Source: Fen-671 sp963794745
Lineage (GTDB): Bacteria > Actinomycetota > Acidimicrobiia > Acidimicrobiales > Palsa-688
Direction: 5' to 3'
DNA length: 64,000 nucleotides
Assembly: GCA_963794745.1 (NCBI GenBank)
Contig: CAWCEZ010000009.1
Coordinates: 62,001 to 126,000, forward strand
Position numbers and translations under genes: made by a program. This document shows, in pieces, positions 37,244 through 45,720 of this stretch. How positions within the stretch are numbered: the stretch's first letter is position 1; every line of letters starts with the position of its first letter. Under the pieces are notes generated by a model that did not search any database, had not been told where the DNA came from, and saw only the letters and a program-made list of their open reading frames with translations.

Positions 37244-38224
37244 CTACGACGCGTTCGCCAGTTGGCGTAGCCATAGGACCGCCTGTTGGCCTTGAGCGAG
37301 TTGGAACTTTCGCAGTGGAGGGATTCCGGGCGGTGCCGGTCGGGTGGCCCCGTGGAGCATTAAGCCGGCCAGTCCGGCAACGACCGAGGACACGTCGTGG
37401 CGTCGGGCTTGCCGGGAAAGCGGGTGGTCCCAGAAGAGCTCATTGGGCGACGGGCCACCCTGCATGGCGACGCTGGGCAGAAAATAGACCAGGTCGAGCC
37501 AGGTCGCACCAGTACGTGCGTGGGGCCAGTCGACAAAGAACACGTCTCGTCCATCCAGGACGATGTTGTCGGCTCTGAGGTCGAAGTGGACCAGGGTGTC
37601 GCCCGCCGCCGCCACCTCGGAAAATGCCTCCAAATCGACGAGCAGGTCGAGGTTTTCCTGCACCCAAGGGTCCAGTCCGGGCAACGAGGTGACTAGCCCC
37701 TCGGAGGCGAGCTGCCGCCAATGGTCCGTGCCGCCCGTCGTAGCAGCTGTCGGTGCGTCCACGGGACTGGGAGCCAAGGCGCCGGCCAGGGCGGTGAGGG
37801 CCCCGAGGACCAGGGCGAGCTGGTCGTCCTGCCAGGGTAGAACGGGGTTCGTGCCTGCGATGTCCTGAAAGCAGAGGATCACCCAACCTTCTGTTTCCCA
37901 GGAGTCGATCAGGGCCGGGGCAGGCACGCTCGAAGGAAGCGCCGCGGCGATACGAGCCTCCCGGCGATAGGAGCTCTGTCCTCCGGGGGCGCCCGACAGT
38001 GCGTCCGGGCCGATCGCCTTTACGAACACTCTGCGCTTGTCGCCCAGAACGAGGCGGGCCGCCAGCGCCGGGGAGAAACCACCTTGTTGGCTGTACGCGC
38101 CGGCGACCGGCGCCCCGAGGCGGTCCTCGATGGATGCCCGGACGCCGAGGGGAACGCCCCTCCACTGCACCCGAACGCCGGCCCTTCCGGCCAAGACCGG
38201 GTCAAAGGGAGGGCCCGGGCTCAC
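37244..38224 (-). CDS. aminoglycoside/homoserine-kinase-type phosphotransferase
   Basis: 326 aa from GTG 38224 with AAGGA 8 nt upstream. Protein-kinase-like fold: catalytic loop LVHFDLRADNIVLDG, metal aspartate in VFFVDWPHA, and N-lobe RRVFVKAIG. Members phosphorylate small molecules; resistance cannot be inferred from sequence alone. Follows the methyltransferase by 4 nt. Confidence 0.8.
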   Translation of the reverse strand: MSPGPPFDPVLAGRAGVRVQWRGVPLGVRASIEDRLGAPVAGAYSQQGGFSPALAARLVLGDKRRVFVKAIGPDALSGAPGGQSSYRREARIAAALPSSVPAPALIDSWETEGWVILCFQDIAGTNPVLPWQDDQLALVLGALTALAGALAPSPVDAPTAATTGGTDHWRQLASEGLVTSLPGLDPWVQENLDLLVDLEAFSEVAAAGDTLVHFDLRADNIVLDGRDVFFVDWPHARTGATWLDLVYFLPSVAMQGGPSPNELFWDHPLSRQARRHDVSSVVAGLAGLMLHGATRPAPPGIPPLRKFQLAQGQQAVLWLRQLANAS

Positions 38225-38228
38225 GGCA

Positions 38229-39015
38229 TTAGTCCTTTTTCCAGATCGAGACGTGGGACGTGCTTTCGCCCGTGAACGGAGAGCGGTCCCAGCCCGCCCA
38301 ACGTTCAGCAAGGGCCATGCCGGCCAGCTTCGCCATCAAGTCGAGCTCAGACGGCCACACATACCGGAACGGCGTCTTTGATTCGCGTACTCCGTGTTCA
38401 TCAGCGAGAAAATGGTGTGATTCGGCTTGCTGGGCCACGAAGTCGGTGTAGTGGTCGTACCCAACGTAGCCCGGGGCATGGGCAAAAACTCGAGCGTCTT
38501 CTCCCGGGCGCTAGACGTCGGAGGTCTGGGACTCCGACCTCGACCACGAAGGAGCCGCCACGGCGGAGATGGGCGGCCGCGTTGGCGAAGCAGGCCACTT
38601 GCTCATCCTGGGTCGTCAGATTTCCGATGGTATTGAACAAGAGATATACGAGCGCAAAGTTATTGCCCACCTGGGTAGTCGCCATGTCGCCGATCGCCAC
38701 CTCGACCCGGTGACCGCCGTCCTTGGCAAAGAGCCGTTTGACCATGGCGGTGGAGAGCTCGATCCCCGAGACGGGCACACCGCGATCTGCCAGAGGTAAT
38801 GCCACGCGGCCCGTCCCAACGGCGAACTCAAGGGCGGCTCCTTCCCCGGCGAGCTCGGCCAGCACGTCCACTGTCGCCAGGAGCACCTCGGGGGCGAACA
38901 TGTCCCGGCAACTCTCGTCGTAGGTTGCGGCGACATCCTCTCCAAAATGGTTCTCAGGCACCTGCAGATGATCGCGCCGACCGCTGTCCACCGGCCAGCG
39001 ATTTCCCTTCGCCAC
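38229..39015 (-). pseudogene. class I SAM-dependent methyltransferase, one frameshift
   Basis: Motif I is LEFAVGTGRVALPLADRG, followed by SGIELSTAMVKRL and FVVEVGVPDLRRLAPG. At the CCCGGG run near 38505 the frame changes. Dropping one G continues as EDARVFAHAPGYVGYDHYT to the stop at 38229, giving about 260 aa. Start taken as GTG 39015. Part of the methyltransferase-phosphotransferase-kinase operon. Confidence 0.75.
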
Positions 39016-39101
39016 AGAAGCAACCTCAGGCGGTTGACCTGGTCCACCTAAGGCGTGAACCGCAAGAACGGCTCCGATCCATGGGGCCGTAATGTGACCA
39101 C

Positions 39102-40083
39102 ATGACCCGTCTCGGCTACCAAATCCCTAATTTCACCTACCCCGGCGCAAGCCCGGCGGAGCTGTTCCCCATGGTCGTGCGACAAGCCCGGGCGGCCGAG
39201 GCCTCTGGCTTCGACACCGTGCTGGTCATGGACCACTTCTACCAGTTACCGGGGATCGGGGCCCCGGAGAAGGAGATGCTCGAGTGCTACACACTCCTGG
39301 CAGCGTTGGCGCAACACACCGAGCGCGTCCGGCTTTCCGCTCTCGTGACGGGCAACACGTACCGCAACCCCGCGTTGCTGGCTAAAGAGGTGACAACGCT
39401 CGACATCGTTTCGGGTGGTCGGGCACAGCTCGGCATCGGTGCCGGCTGGTTCCAGCTCGAGCACGACAGCCTTGGCTTCGAGTTCGGGACGTTCACCGAC
39501 CGCTTCTCCAAACTGGAGGAGTCTCTGCAGATAATTCGCGGGATGCTCGCCGGCACCCGTCCGAGCCTCGACGGCCGCTGGTACAAGGTTAACGAGGCAA
39601 TCAACTCGCCCGCCCCGCTTTCGAAGATCCCGATCATGATCGGCGGTGGCGGGGAGAAGAAGACCCTCCGGCTGGTGGCCCTTTACGCCGACGAGTCGAA
39701 CCTCATCTGCCAGCCGAGCGACGTGCCTCGCAAGCTCGACGCCTTGGCTGGCCACTGCGATTCAGTCGGTCGGGACCGCTCCGAAGTAGTCGTCAGTCTC
39801 CTAGCCAGCTGCTGCATAGCGCCGACCCACGCGCAGGCTGTCGCCGAAGCGGACGCCTACCTGGCGGCGAAGGGCATCGACGTGTCTTCGATGAGCGAGG
39901 CCGAGGCCGACCAGGCCCGTGCCCAGATGGTCCTTGGGAGCCCCGACGAAGTTGGGAGAGATCCTTTCCGACCGGATGATCGACGGGGTCGACGGCTTCA
40001 CCGTCAACGCTCCCGCCAACGGCCATATCGAAGGTCGAGTCGAGCTCCTTGGCCAGGTACTTCGGAAGGTCGTCGGCACCTAG
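39102..40083 (+). pseudogene. LLM-class F420-dependent oxidoreductase, one frameshift near the 3' end
   Basis: About 326 aa when repaired. N-terminal LGYQIPNFTYPGAS, DTVLVMDHFYQLPGIG, LGIGAGWFQLEHDSLGFEFG and IPIMIGGGGEKKTLRLVA are hallmarks of luciferase-like F420 enzymes. After SPDEVG near 39957 one extra base shifts the frame. Dropping it gives EILSDRMIDGVDGFTVNAPA and a stop at 40081. Substrate unknown. Confidence 0.82.
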
Positions 40084-40186
40084 CGTTTGCAAGCCAACGA
40101 AAGCAGAGGGAGGGTAGCTACCCCGGGTTGCCGCCCCGAGCCAAGCCGCGGCAATCGTTAGGGATTTGCGCGCATACCATGGGTGC

Positions 40187-40699
40187 ATGGAAGCGCCCAT
40201 CACGGAGCACGGCACGGAGCACGACTTCTCTGTCTCAGGGGTTGTCCTGATGAAAGGCCATCCCCATCACCCGGTGCTACACCATCACGGGCTCGGTGAC
40301 TTGTCGGTAGCCTCCGCGAGGGTGAAGTTGCTCGGTTACCACAGCGACGAGGAGTTGGCGGCATCTCCCGCGGACCGTATAACGCTCGGAACTTCCAGGA
40401 CATTGGAGGAGTTCGGCTCCATCCTGTTCGTGGATTTCGGCGACGACCCTGTCCAAGAGCATGAGGACCAATGGGCTATCGACTTCGGATTGGTCAACGA
40501 TGTCCAGCGCGTGTTGCACCCTGATGGCACTGTGGACCACGAAAAGCTGGTGGAATACCAGGTCCTGCTTTCGGTGGAGGACGTCGAGGCGGGGGTCCGT
40601 TATCGCCAGCAGTTCATGGACGCGGTTACAGCGCTGGGAGGAAACCATGAAGACGAGTCGACGTTGTTCGAGGTGCTCCTCTCCAAGTGGCCATACTGA
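40187..40699 (+). CDS. hypothetical protein
   Basis: 170 aa from ATG 40187. Not recognised. Acidic, soluble, with a histidine-rich N-terminus (GHPHHPVLHHHGLGDL) and a C-terminal helical half (DVEAGVRYRQQFMDAVTALG). No signal peptide. Overlaps nothing and is followed by an ABM gene 80 nt later. Confidence 0.55.
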   Translation: MEAPITEHGTEHDFSVSGVVLMKGHPHHPVLHHHGLGDLSVASARVKLLGYHSDEELAASPADRITLGTSRTLEEFGSILFVDFGDDPVQEHEDQWAIDFGLVNDVQRVLHPDGTVDHEKLVEYQVLLSVEDVEAGVRYRQQFMDAVTALGGNHEDESTLFEVLLSKWPY

Positions 40700-40779
40700 G
40701 CGATAAGGGCGTAGGGAGCTCTCCAGCTATTCCGTGGTTGCCCGGTCGGCTTTCTTTGGTCCTGCGCGAAGGAGCAGCA

Positions 40780-41088
40780 ATGATCACCCGCATGTGGCGG
40801 GGATGGACCAGCGCGGCAAATGCTGGGAGTTACCAAGATTTCCTCCTGACGAAGTTGTTCCCTTCTATGCGTGCCATTCCAGGCTTCCTTGGCGCGGAGG
40901 TGCTTTGCCGCGAACAGGGCACAGAGGCTGCGTTCGTAACGTTGGTGCGCTTCGAGGAGATGGCTGATGTGCTGGCCTTTGCCGGCGAAGACTACGAGAC
41001 GCCTGTCCTAGAACCAGAGGCCCTGCTACTGCTGTCCCGCTATGACGACCGGGCCTTGCACTTCGAGACGGCAATGTTCTCGCGGTAA
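40780..41088 (+). CDS. ABM-domain (antibiotic biosynthesis monooxygenase-like) protein
   Basis: 102 aa; GAAGGAG sits 7 nt before ATG 40780. MITRMWRGWTSAANAGSYQD, then AIPGFLGAEVLCREQGTEAA and FVTLVRFEEMADVLAFAGED, is the standard dimeric alpha/beta-barrel ABM layout. Function unknown. Confidence 0.7.
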   Translation: MITRMWRGWTSAANAGSYQDFLLTKLFPSMRAIPGFLGAEVLCREQGTEAAFVTLVRFEEMADVLAFAGEDYETPVLEPEALLLLSRYDDRALHFETAMFSR

Positions 41089-41129
41089 CCCGCCTCTCCC
41101 TGGACGAGCCGCCGATGTCGGGTTGCTCG

Positions 41130-42094
41130 TCACGTGAGCCACTCCAACCAGGTCCCTTGCGGGTCCGTGCTGGCGAGCACTTCCTTGCCGTCGAAGACAA
41201 GCAGGAAGGTCGTATGGCCCGTCGCAGTGCCAACACCGGGCAGCACACCAGCGCCCTCGTTGGACAGCCACACCGCACCGAGGTCGCGCACGGCAGCGGC
41301 GAAGGCTCGACGTTTGGGGGCATCCATATAGGCCAGCACAGCGGAGTGGTAGACCACCAACGTTGCACCGGCGGGTGCGCGGCATGCAACTGCCGCTAAG
41401 ATCCCGTCGAGGAGGTCACCCCTGTGACAGCGCGGCGGTCGTCTGCGTGCCGCGGCAATGGCACTTGGAGGCGCTCAGCTCGTCCGGCCTCGCCCGGCCA
41501 GAGTAGGCAGGAGAGCCACGCCATGTCGTCATCATCACTGAGGCCGAGTGGGCTAAGGTCGAGGCCAGCCCGCCGGACGATCTCGGGGGCCCGCTCGGGC
41601 AGCGGGGCCGGGCCGATGGGTCGACATGAGAGCACCGGTGCCTGCGGGTCTGCACCCGAAACGCTATGGCCTTCGTAGTAGTAGGAGTAGACGTCCGGGA
41701 TGAGCGTGAGCCCTGCTGACGCACCGACCTCGAGAAGGGCTAGAGGCGAAGGGAGCAGAGCGAGTGCTGGGAGCAGCACTGCGCAGCGCGCCGCCTCGTT
41801 GGTCTGGGTGCGCCGCTCCCGAATCACCGCGGCCAGCTCGTCTGCCCGCTGAGAGACGAGGGAGCGAAGTGAAGTGACTTCGGGAGGAAAACTCAAGAGG
41901 TAACGGGCGGCAGCGAAAAGGAGATTGGGCTCGCGTTTGGGCACTGGGAGCCGCTCAAGGAAGGACAGGATCAGGTCATCCCCGGCCACCGCGAGTGCCA
42001 GTTGCTCATAGGCAGGGGAACGCCCAGCCGCTTCGCGGGCTGCGAACCGACGGTAGTTTTCGGCGGTCGAGAGTTTTGGGTCGAGGCCGGTCAT
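41130..42094 (-). pseudogene. DUF2332-family protein, one frameshift
   Basis: The first frame runs from ATG 42094 through ENYRRFAAREAAGRSPAYEQ, LLEVGASAGLTLIPDVYSYY and MAWLSCLLWPGEAGRAERL. Near 41455 it shifts, and continues as GDLLDGILAAVACRAPAGAT then LVVYHSAVLAYMDAPKRRAF to the stop at 41130, about 320 aa in all as expected for DUF2332. Function unknown. Confidence 0.75.
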
Positions 42095-42246
42095 AGCGTT
42101 TGAGCCGGTCGGCCCGGCAGCGTGCGTCACTGCTCAAGACTTGCACCGCCCCGCCGTCCTCGCGCCAATTCCGTCCTCGTCAGTCACGTCAACGGAGCGA
42201 GCAACTTCACACACAGGCCCAACAATGCCAAGAGTGAGAACGAGGC

Positions 42247-42352
42247 GGACCGGCTACATAAACGCTCTGCCATTGAGCCACGTCCCGATATAGCCGGGAC
42301 GGCGGGGCTCGAACCCGCAACCTTTCGATTGACAGTCGAAGTAAGCCGGTCC
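42247..42352 (-). ncRNA. Y RNA (YrlA-like) with a complete tRNA-Asp-like fold in circularly permuted order
   Basis: The RNA ends pair: 5' GGACCGGCU-U-AC (42352-42341) with GUAGCCGGUCC (42257-42247), a 9+2 bp stem with one bulged U, as in Ro-binding Y stems. Inside, in order: an anticodon arm UUCGA-CUGUCAA-UCGAA (42340-42324, Asp GUC loop), a 5-nt variable loop AGGUU, a T arm with loop UUCGAGC (42318-42302), a 7-bp acceptor-like stem (42301-42295 with 42287-42281) capped by a 7-nt loop, then U8-G9, a D arm with loop AAUGGCA, and G26. The tRNA is therefore opened between positions 26 and 27 and closed at the acceptor end. It lies downstream of rsr, as expected for a Y RNA. Confidence 0.75.
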
Positions 42353-42389
42353 TTCACACCACTCTTGGTGATATCGAAGCGAGAACTAA

Positions 42390-42475
42390 TCACCACACGT
42401 TCGAGCGTTTTTGAGGCGCTTCGTGGAGTCGAACCACAACTGGGGAAAACCCAGTCTGACCGAAGTAACGCGTGA
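42390..42475 (-). ncRNA. second Y RNA-like element, lacking a D arm
   Basis: It repeats the layout of the neighbouring Y RNA. Both are preceded by the same 9-mer GGTGTGAAG (here 42484-42476) and share TTACTTCG after the 5' arm. UCACGCGUU (42475-42467) can pair with AACGU...GUGA (42401-42390) across a 3-nt bulge. Inside are a hairpin CUGGG-UUUUC-CCCAG, a T-arm-like hairpin with loop UUCGACU, and an acceptor-like stem with one bulge. No D arm is visible. It may be degenerate or a different Y RNA subclass. Confidence 0.45.
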
Positions 42476-42510
42476 CTTCACACCGCTTCTACCGTCCAAG
42501 ACTAGCAATT

Positions 42511-44100
42511 TCAGAACGGCCATGTCCCATCTTTTGCCGCTTCGAGGAGTGGGACAACCGCAAAGGCTCTATCAGTCAAGCCTCCGAAGGTGTACCGCCC
42601 TTGCTCGCCGCTCTGGTTGTGAGCGGGGACGTACCCGGCCAAGTTCCAAGTGTAGATCAGCGGAATAGAGCCCGGCCCCGGGTCGCCCGCACCGCCGAAA
42701 GCCTGCTCGTCCGTGAGGATGAAGACGCGGTCATGCCCGGTGTATGTCTCAGCAACGGTCTGCCATGTCTGCGTCCCCCCGTTGAAGCAGCGGGACCCGG
42801 GATACGGTTGAGAACGGTGAAGACGGACGTCGCCCGTGCCGAAATCAATCCTCTCCTTCCGGTGCGCATTGGCGGCCAGGCGCTCGTAGACCCGGCCTTG
42901 CCGGAAGGCTCCTCCGTTGTGGGTGGAGCTATAGGCGTATAGGTCAGCGTCCTCTGCGCGTGTGGCGATGGCCGCGCCGAAGGTACCAGCTACCTCCCAA
43001 CGCTGCAGCTCGCTTCGGCCGCTCATCGCCGACACCATCGAGCCTGAGACGTCGACCAGGACCAACGTCTTGCCCGCCAACCTGGGGACGTTGGCCATCG
43101 ACAGCTCGATAGCATCGGCTAGCGCTGGCTTCCAGCGCTCAGATCGACTGCCTTGTACGCCGAGAGGAACCGCATTGGGAACTGTCGGCTCTGGGCAACC
43201 TCGTCGGCGTTGGTCAGCTTCGAGATCACAAGCTGCGCGCTCGCGTCGCTGATGTCGGCCAGGTCGAAGTTCCGCAGGTTACGGAGCAACGCCATGTAGC
43301 CCATGGAGGGGATCTGGCGCTCCCAAGCGGCAGCGTCCATCCTTGATGCGCTCGACTGGCGTTCCCAGGTGATGCCGGAAGACGCGATGTCCGTCGCCGA
43401 CACGTCCTCGTTATTGGCAATGCGCCGGGATACCTCCTGGGCCAAACCGATAATCCCAAGCTCGTCGGGCAAATCACGGGCGCGATCGTGGCGCTTGTCG
43501 AGGAGGTATTTGAAAAGCGCTGACTGCTTCGCGTCCTTAGGCTCCGGGTGCACGAGCTCGATGACGTCAGCCATGCGCCACGCCCTGGCGCCCCCGTCGT
43601 ATTTGAGGGCGGCACGCTCGTTGTAGAGGCGCACCACCGCGTCCGCGACGCCGCGCTTTACCGGCTTCGGGAACGTGTCGACCGTGCCGCTGATGCCAGT
43701 AGGCCAGCATCTCTGCCGGCTCGTCGGCGCGCTGAAGGACGCCGGACACGACCTGGCGACCCGATTCGCCGCCGGCCTTGACATACTCCGCAGCGGCCAC
43801 AAGGGAAGCCGACCGCATCTGGGCATCACTGCGAAGCCATGAGATCATGCGACGCGCCCAGTCCTCGTCCTCAGCGGTTACCTTTGCCACCAAGTGCTCG
43901 AAACGGTCGTCTCGCTTCGACGCCGGCTCATAGAATGTCGCCTCACCGACAAGGTTCGACACAGCGAGCAGGAACAGCTCAGACTTGCTGTCGCGTCCGT
44001 AGCCGATCCCACCTTCGTGGGTCGTTACTCGTGTTCCTGTGGTGCTGACGACGTGGTTAGCGTTCGGACGTCTGCGTACAGACGAGAACTTAGCCATCAT
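42511..44100 (-). pseudogene. rsr: Ro60/Rsr (TROVE and vWA domain) RNA-binding protein, two frameshifts
   Basis: AAGGAGG precedes ATG 44100. The N-terminal TROVE region (SKSELFLLAVSNLVGEATFY, then MISWLRSDAQMRSASLVAA) continues in a second frame from about 43704 (KRGVADAVVRLYNERAALKY to RFLSAYKAVDL) and a third from about 43142. There the vWA domain carries the MIDAS motif LVLVDVSGSM and ends DRAFAVVPLLEAAKDGTWPF. Repaired length is about 530 aa, normal for bacterial Ro60. Ro rings bind Y RNA and misfolded RNA. Each break is repaired by adding one base, so sequence error is plausible. The gene sits between tRNAs and two Y RNA-like elements. Confidence 0.85.
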
Positions 44101-44164
44101 TTACCTCCTTCAACTTTTTAGACCCTTTTAAACCGAAACACCGACAGCCGAATAGACCGCAGAG

Positions 44165-44237
44165 CTCGAAGACTAGGGCTCGAACCTAGAGTTTGCTGAT
44201 TCAAATTCAGCTGTGTTACCGGTTACACCATCTCCGA
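44165..44237 (-). tRNA. tRNA-Gln(UUG)
   Basis: Anticodon loop AUUUGAA with a 5-bp stem GCUGA/UCAGC, T loop UUCGAGC, and a 7-bp acceptor UCGGAGA/UCUUCGA with one G-U pair. Discriminator G; CCA is not encoded. Last of the array before rsr. Confidence 0.9.
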
Positions 44238-44242
44238 ACGAG

Positions 44243-44315
44243 CTGCCCACCCACGGCTCGAACGTGGCCTCTTCCGCTTCAGGGGCGGATGTGTTACCAA
44301 CTACACCAGCGGGCA
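44243..44315 (-). tRNA. tRNA-Gln(CUG), C33
   Basis: Anticodon arm UCCGC-CCCUGAA-GCGGA has C at position 33. Acceptor UGCCCGC/GUGGGCA, T loop UUCGAGC, discriminator G, no encoded CCA. Five nt from the next tRNA. Confidence 0.88.
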
Positions 44316-44320
44316 ATCGC

Positions 44321-44815
44321 CTAACTGAGCGCGAGATAAGGTCTCCACGCCTCTTGCTGCTCGTGGCGGAAGACGACGTAGAGTGTCGCCTTCGGAGCGT
44401 GAGGTTTGAAGGTCAGTACCCAGCCAACCTGAGCAAGAGTCCGGTCATCCTTGCGGTTGTTACAGGATCGGCAAGCCGCCACCACGTTCTCCCAGCGGTG
44501 TTGACCACCGTGCGCTCGAGGCTGGACGTGGTCGATAGTGTCAGCTGGACGAGCACAGTAGGCACAGACGCCACCGTCACGGGCGAGGACTGCTCTCCGG
44601 GTGAGCGGGACCTTTGTCCGGTACGGGACCCGGACGAACTTCACCAGACGCAGGACGGCGGGAACGACAATCTCTCCGTGCTCGTACCTGAACCGGGCAT
44701 TGCCAGGCTCGACCATTTCGGCTTTGCCGCTGAGTACTAGGACTACGGCCCTCTTGGCGGAGACCACCTTGAGCGGCTCGAAACTTGCATTGAGTAGCAG
44801 CGCCACCGTGGCCAC
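44321..44815 (-). CDS. HNH endonuclease of the conserved actinobacterial type
   Basis: 164 aa from GTG 44815, which has AAGGAGGT upstream. N-terminal LLLNASFEPLKVVSAKRAVV and VPLTRRAVLARDGG lead to the HNH zinc finger: CAYCARPADTIDHVQPRAHG, then WENVVAACRSCNNRKDDR, with both CxxC pairs and the catalytic D-H and N residues. This short HNH family is widespread on actinobacterial chromosomes and phages. Here it is embedded between tRNA-Gln and tRNA-Arg on the same strand, so it is part of the array. Its target is unknown. Confidence 0.9.
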   Translation of the reverse strand: MATVALLLNASFEPLKVVSAKRAVVLVLSGKAEMVEPGNARFRYEHGEIVVPAVLRLVKFVRVPYRTKVPLTRRAVLARDGGVCAYCARPADTIDHVQPRAHGGQHRWENVVAACRSCNNRKDDRTLAQVGWVLTFKPHAPKATLYVVFRHEQQEAWRPYLALS

Positions 44816-44847
44816 TGTGTGACCTCCTTTCGTTGGTTGTTGCAAGG

Positions 44848-44918
44848 CGCTCATCCAGGGACTCGAACCCTGCCATGCCCGCGCTTAGAAGGCGCAGCCG
44901 GTGCTCCCACCGATGAGC
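44848..44918 (-). tRNA. tRNA-Arg(UCU)
   Basis: Anticodon loop CUUCUAA on stem UGCGC/GCGCG. Acceptor GCUCAUC/GAUGAGC is perfect; T loop UUCGAGU; discriminator G. The D arm is reduced (GGUG-GGAG-CACC) and lacks the usual GG loop. Confidence 0.82.
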
Positions 44919-44922
44919 CTGG

Positions 44923-44996
44923 TACTGACGGTCGGGCTCGAACCGACACTGGACAGCGTCTCGCACTGTCGCCTCTGCCAATTGGGCTACGTCAGC
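44923..44996 (-). tRNA. tRNA with anticodon GAG (Leu), short variable loop, C33
   Basis: Loop GCGAGAC on ACAGU/GCUGU. Variable loop is only CCAGU, not the long arm of normal tRNA-Leu. Acceptor GCUGACG/CGUCAGU; discriminator A, the Leu identity base. Confidence 0.8.
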
Positions 44997-45001
44997 AGGA
45001 G

Positions 45002-45073
45002 AGCCGACACGGGGGATCGAACCCCGTTGTGCTCGCTTACGAAACGAGTGCCCCACCATGAGGCGATGTCGGC
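45002..45073 (-). tRNA. tRNA-Thr(CGU)
   Basis: Loop UUCGUAA on CUCGU/GCGAG, T loop UUCGAUC, perfect acceptor GCCGACA/UGUCGGC, discriminator U. Confidence 0.9.
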
Positions 45074-45077
45074 CTGG

Positions 45078-45150
45078 TAGCTGCGGCGCGATTCGAACGC
45101 GCACTGACAACGGTTTGAGCGTTGCGTCTCGCCGGTTGGACTACGCAGCC
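45078..45150 (-). tRNA. tRNA with anticodon CAA (Leu), short variable loop
   Basis: Loop CUCAAAC on the perfect stem CAACG/CGUUG. Variable loop UCAGU is 5 nt. Acceptor GGCUGCG/CGCAGCU, discriminator A. Confidence 0.82.
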
Positions 45151-45155
45151 AGGGG

Positions 45156-45230
45156 TGCCCGACCTCGGGTTCGAACCGAGACGTTTACTGGGTCTAGACC
45201 AGCTCCCTCTACCAATTGGGGTAGTCGGGC
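45156..45230 (-). tRNA. tRNA with anticodon UAG (Leu), short variable loop, C33
   Basis: Loop UCUAGAC on GCUGG/CCAGU. Variable loop AAACGU is 6 nt. Acceptor GCCCGAC/GUCGGGC is perfect, T loop UUCGAAC, discriminator A. Confidence 0.82.
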
Positions 45231-45234
45231 AGGG

Positions 45235-45306
45235 TGGAGCATCGGGTAGTTGAAACCCGGCCTTCTGGTTGCAGGCCAGATGTGCTTCCGTTATCACTAA
45301 TGCCCC
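45235..45306 (-). tRNA. tRNA-Ala(UGC), C33
   Basis: Loop CCUGCAA on UCUGG/CCAGA. Acceptor GGGGCAU/AUGCUCC places a G-U pair at 3-70, the Ala identity element, with discriminator A. T loop UUCAACU. Confidence 0.86.
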
Positions 45307-45311
45307 ATGAG

Positions 45312-45384
45312 TACCGGCGCTGCGACTTGAACGCAGTCACATCACGTTATAAGCGTGAGGCCGTCATACCGGACGGACGCCGGC
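45312..45384 (-). tRNA. tRNA-Ile(UAU)
   Basis: Loop CUUAUAA on UCACG/CGUGA; acceptor GCCGGCG/CGCCGGU; T loop UUCAAGU; discriminator A. UAU is a rare bacterial anticodon, since AUA is normally read by lysidine-modified CAU. Confidence 0.86.
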
Positions 45385-45391
45385 TAAAAAG

Positions 45392-45467
45392 TAGCGGGAG
45401 GGAGACTCGAACTCACCAATACTCCCGGCGTATGAGACCGGCTAGCCTACCCAGGCTTGTTCCCGCA
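45392..45467 (-). tRNA. tRNA-Met(CAU), possibly initiator-like
   Basis: Loop CUCAUAC on CCGGU/GCCGG. Positions 2-7 pair with 66-71 (GCGGGA/UCCCGC), but 1-72 is U-U, unpaired as in bacterial initiators. The three-GC anticodon stem of true initiators is incomplete. Discriminator A. Confidence 0.78.
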
Positions 45468-45491
45468 TCGAAATGAACAGAGAGATCCACG

Positions 45492-45563
45492 TCGCAGCGG
45501 CGAGAGTCGAACTCGCGACCAACTCCTTATGAAAGAGCTGCACAGCCACCGTGCTCCGCTGCG
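45492..45563 (-). tRNA. tRNA with anticodon CAU (Met)
   Basis: Loop UUCAUAA on GCUCU/GGAGU; perfect acceptor CGCAGCG/CGCUGCG; T loop UUCGACU; discriminator A. Confidence 0.86.
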
Positions 45564-45569
45564 TAGATG

Positions 45570-45640
45570 GGTGGTCGATGGGTAACGATCCCACTTCGAC
45601 TGCGTCACGGACAGCCTGCTCACCTTCTGCTCCAACCACC
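45570..45640 (-). tRNA. tRNA-His(GUG), C33
   Basis: Loop CCGUGAC on GCUGU/GCAGU. Acceptor GUGGUUG/CGACCAC, discriminator C opposite an encoded extra G at -1, the His identity pair. T loop AUCGUUA departs from the usual UUC. Confidence 0.82.
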
Positions 45641-45644
45641 ACGG

Positions 45645-45715
45645 TCCGCGCCCAGAGGATCGAACTCTGTTCAGCCTCCTTGTAAGGGAGATGCCCGCCA
45701 TTGAGCTTGACGCGG
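45645..45715 (-). tRNA. tRNA-Val(UAC)
   Basis: Loop CUUACAA on UCUCC/GGAGG; acceptor CCGCGUC/GGCGCGG; T loop UUCGAUC; discriminator A. Confidence 0.88.
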
Positions 45716-45720
45716 TTACG

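Noticed and set aside
42302..42370. An ordinary tRNA-Asp(GUC) at the T arm next to rsr
   Set aside because: The 5' side has no acceptor or D arm. The matching acceptor strand and D arm lie on the other side, giving the permuted Y RNA reading.
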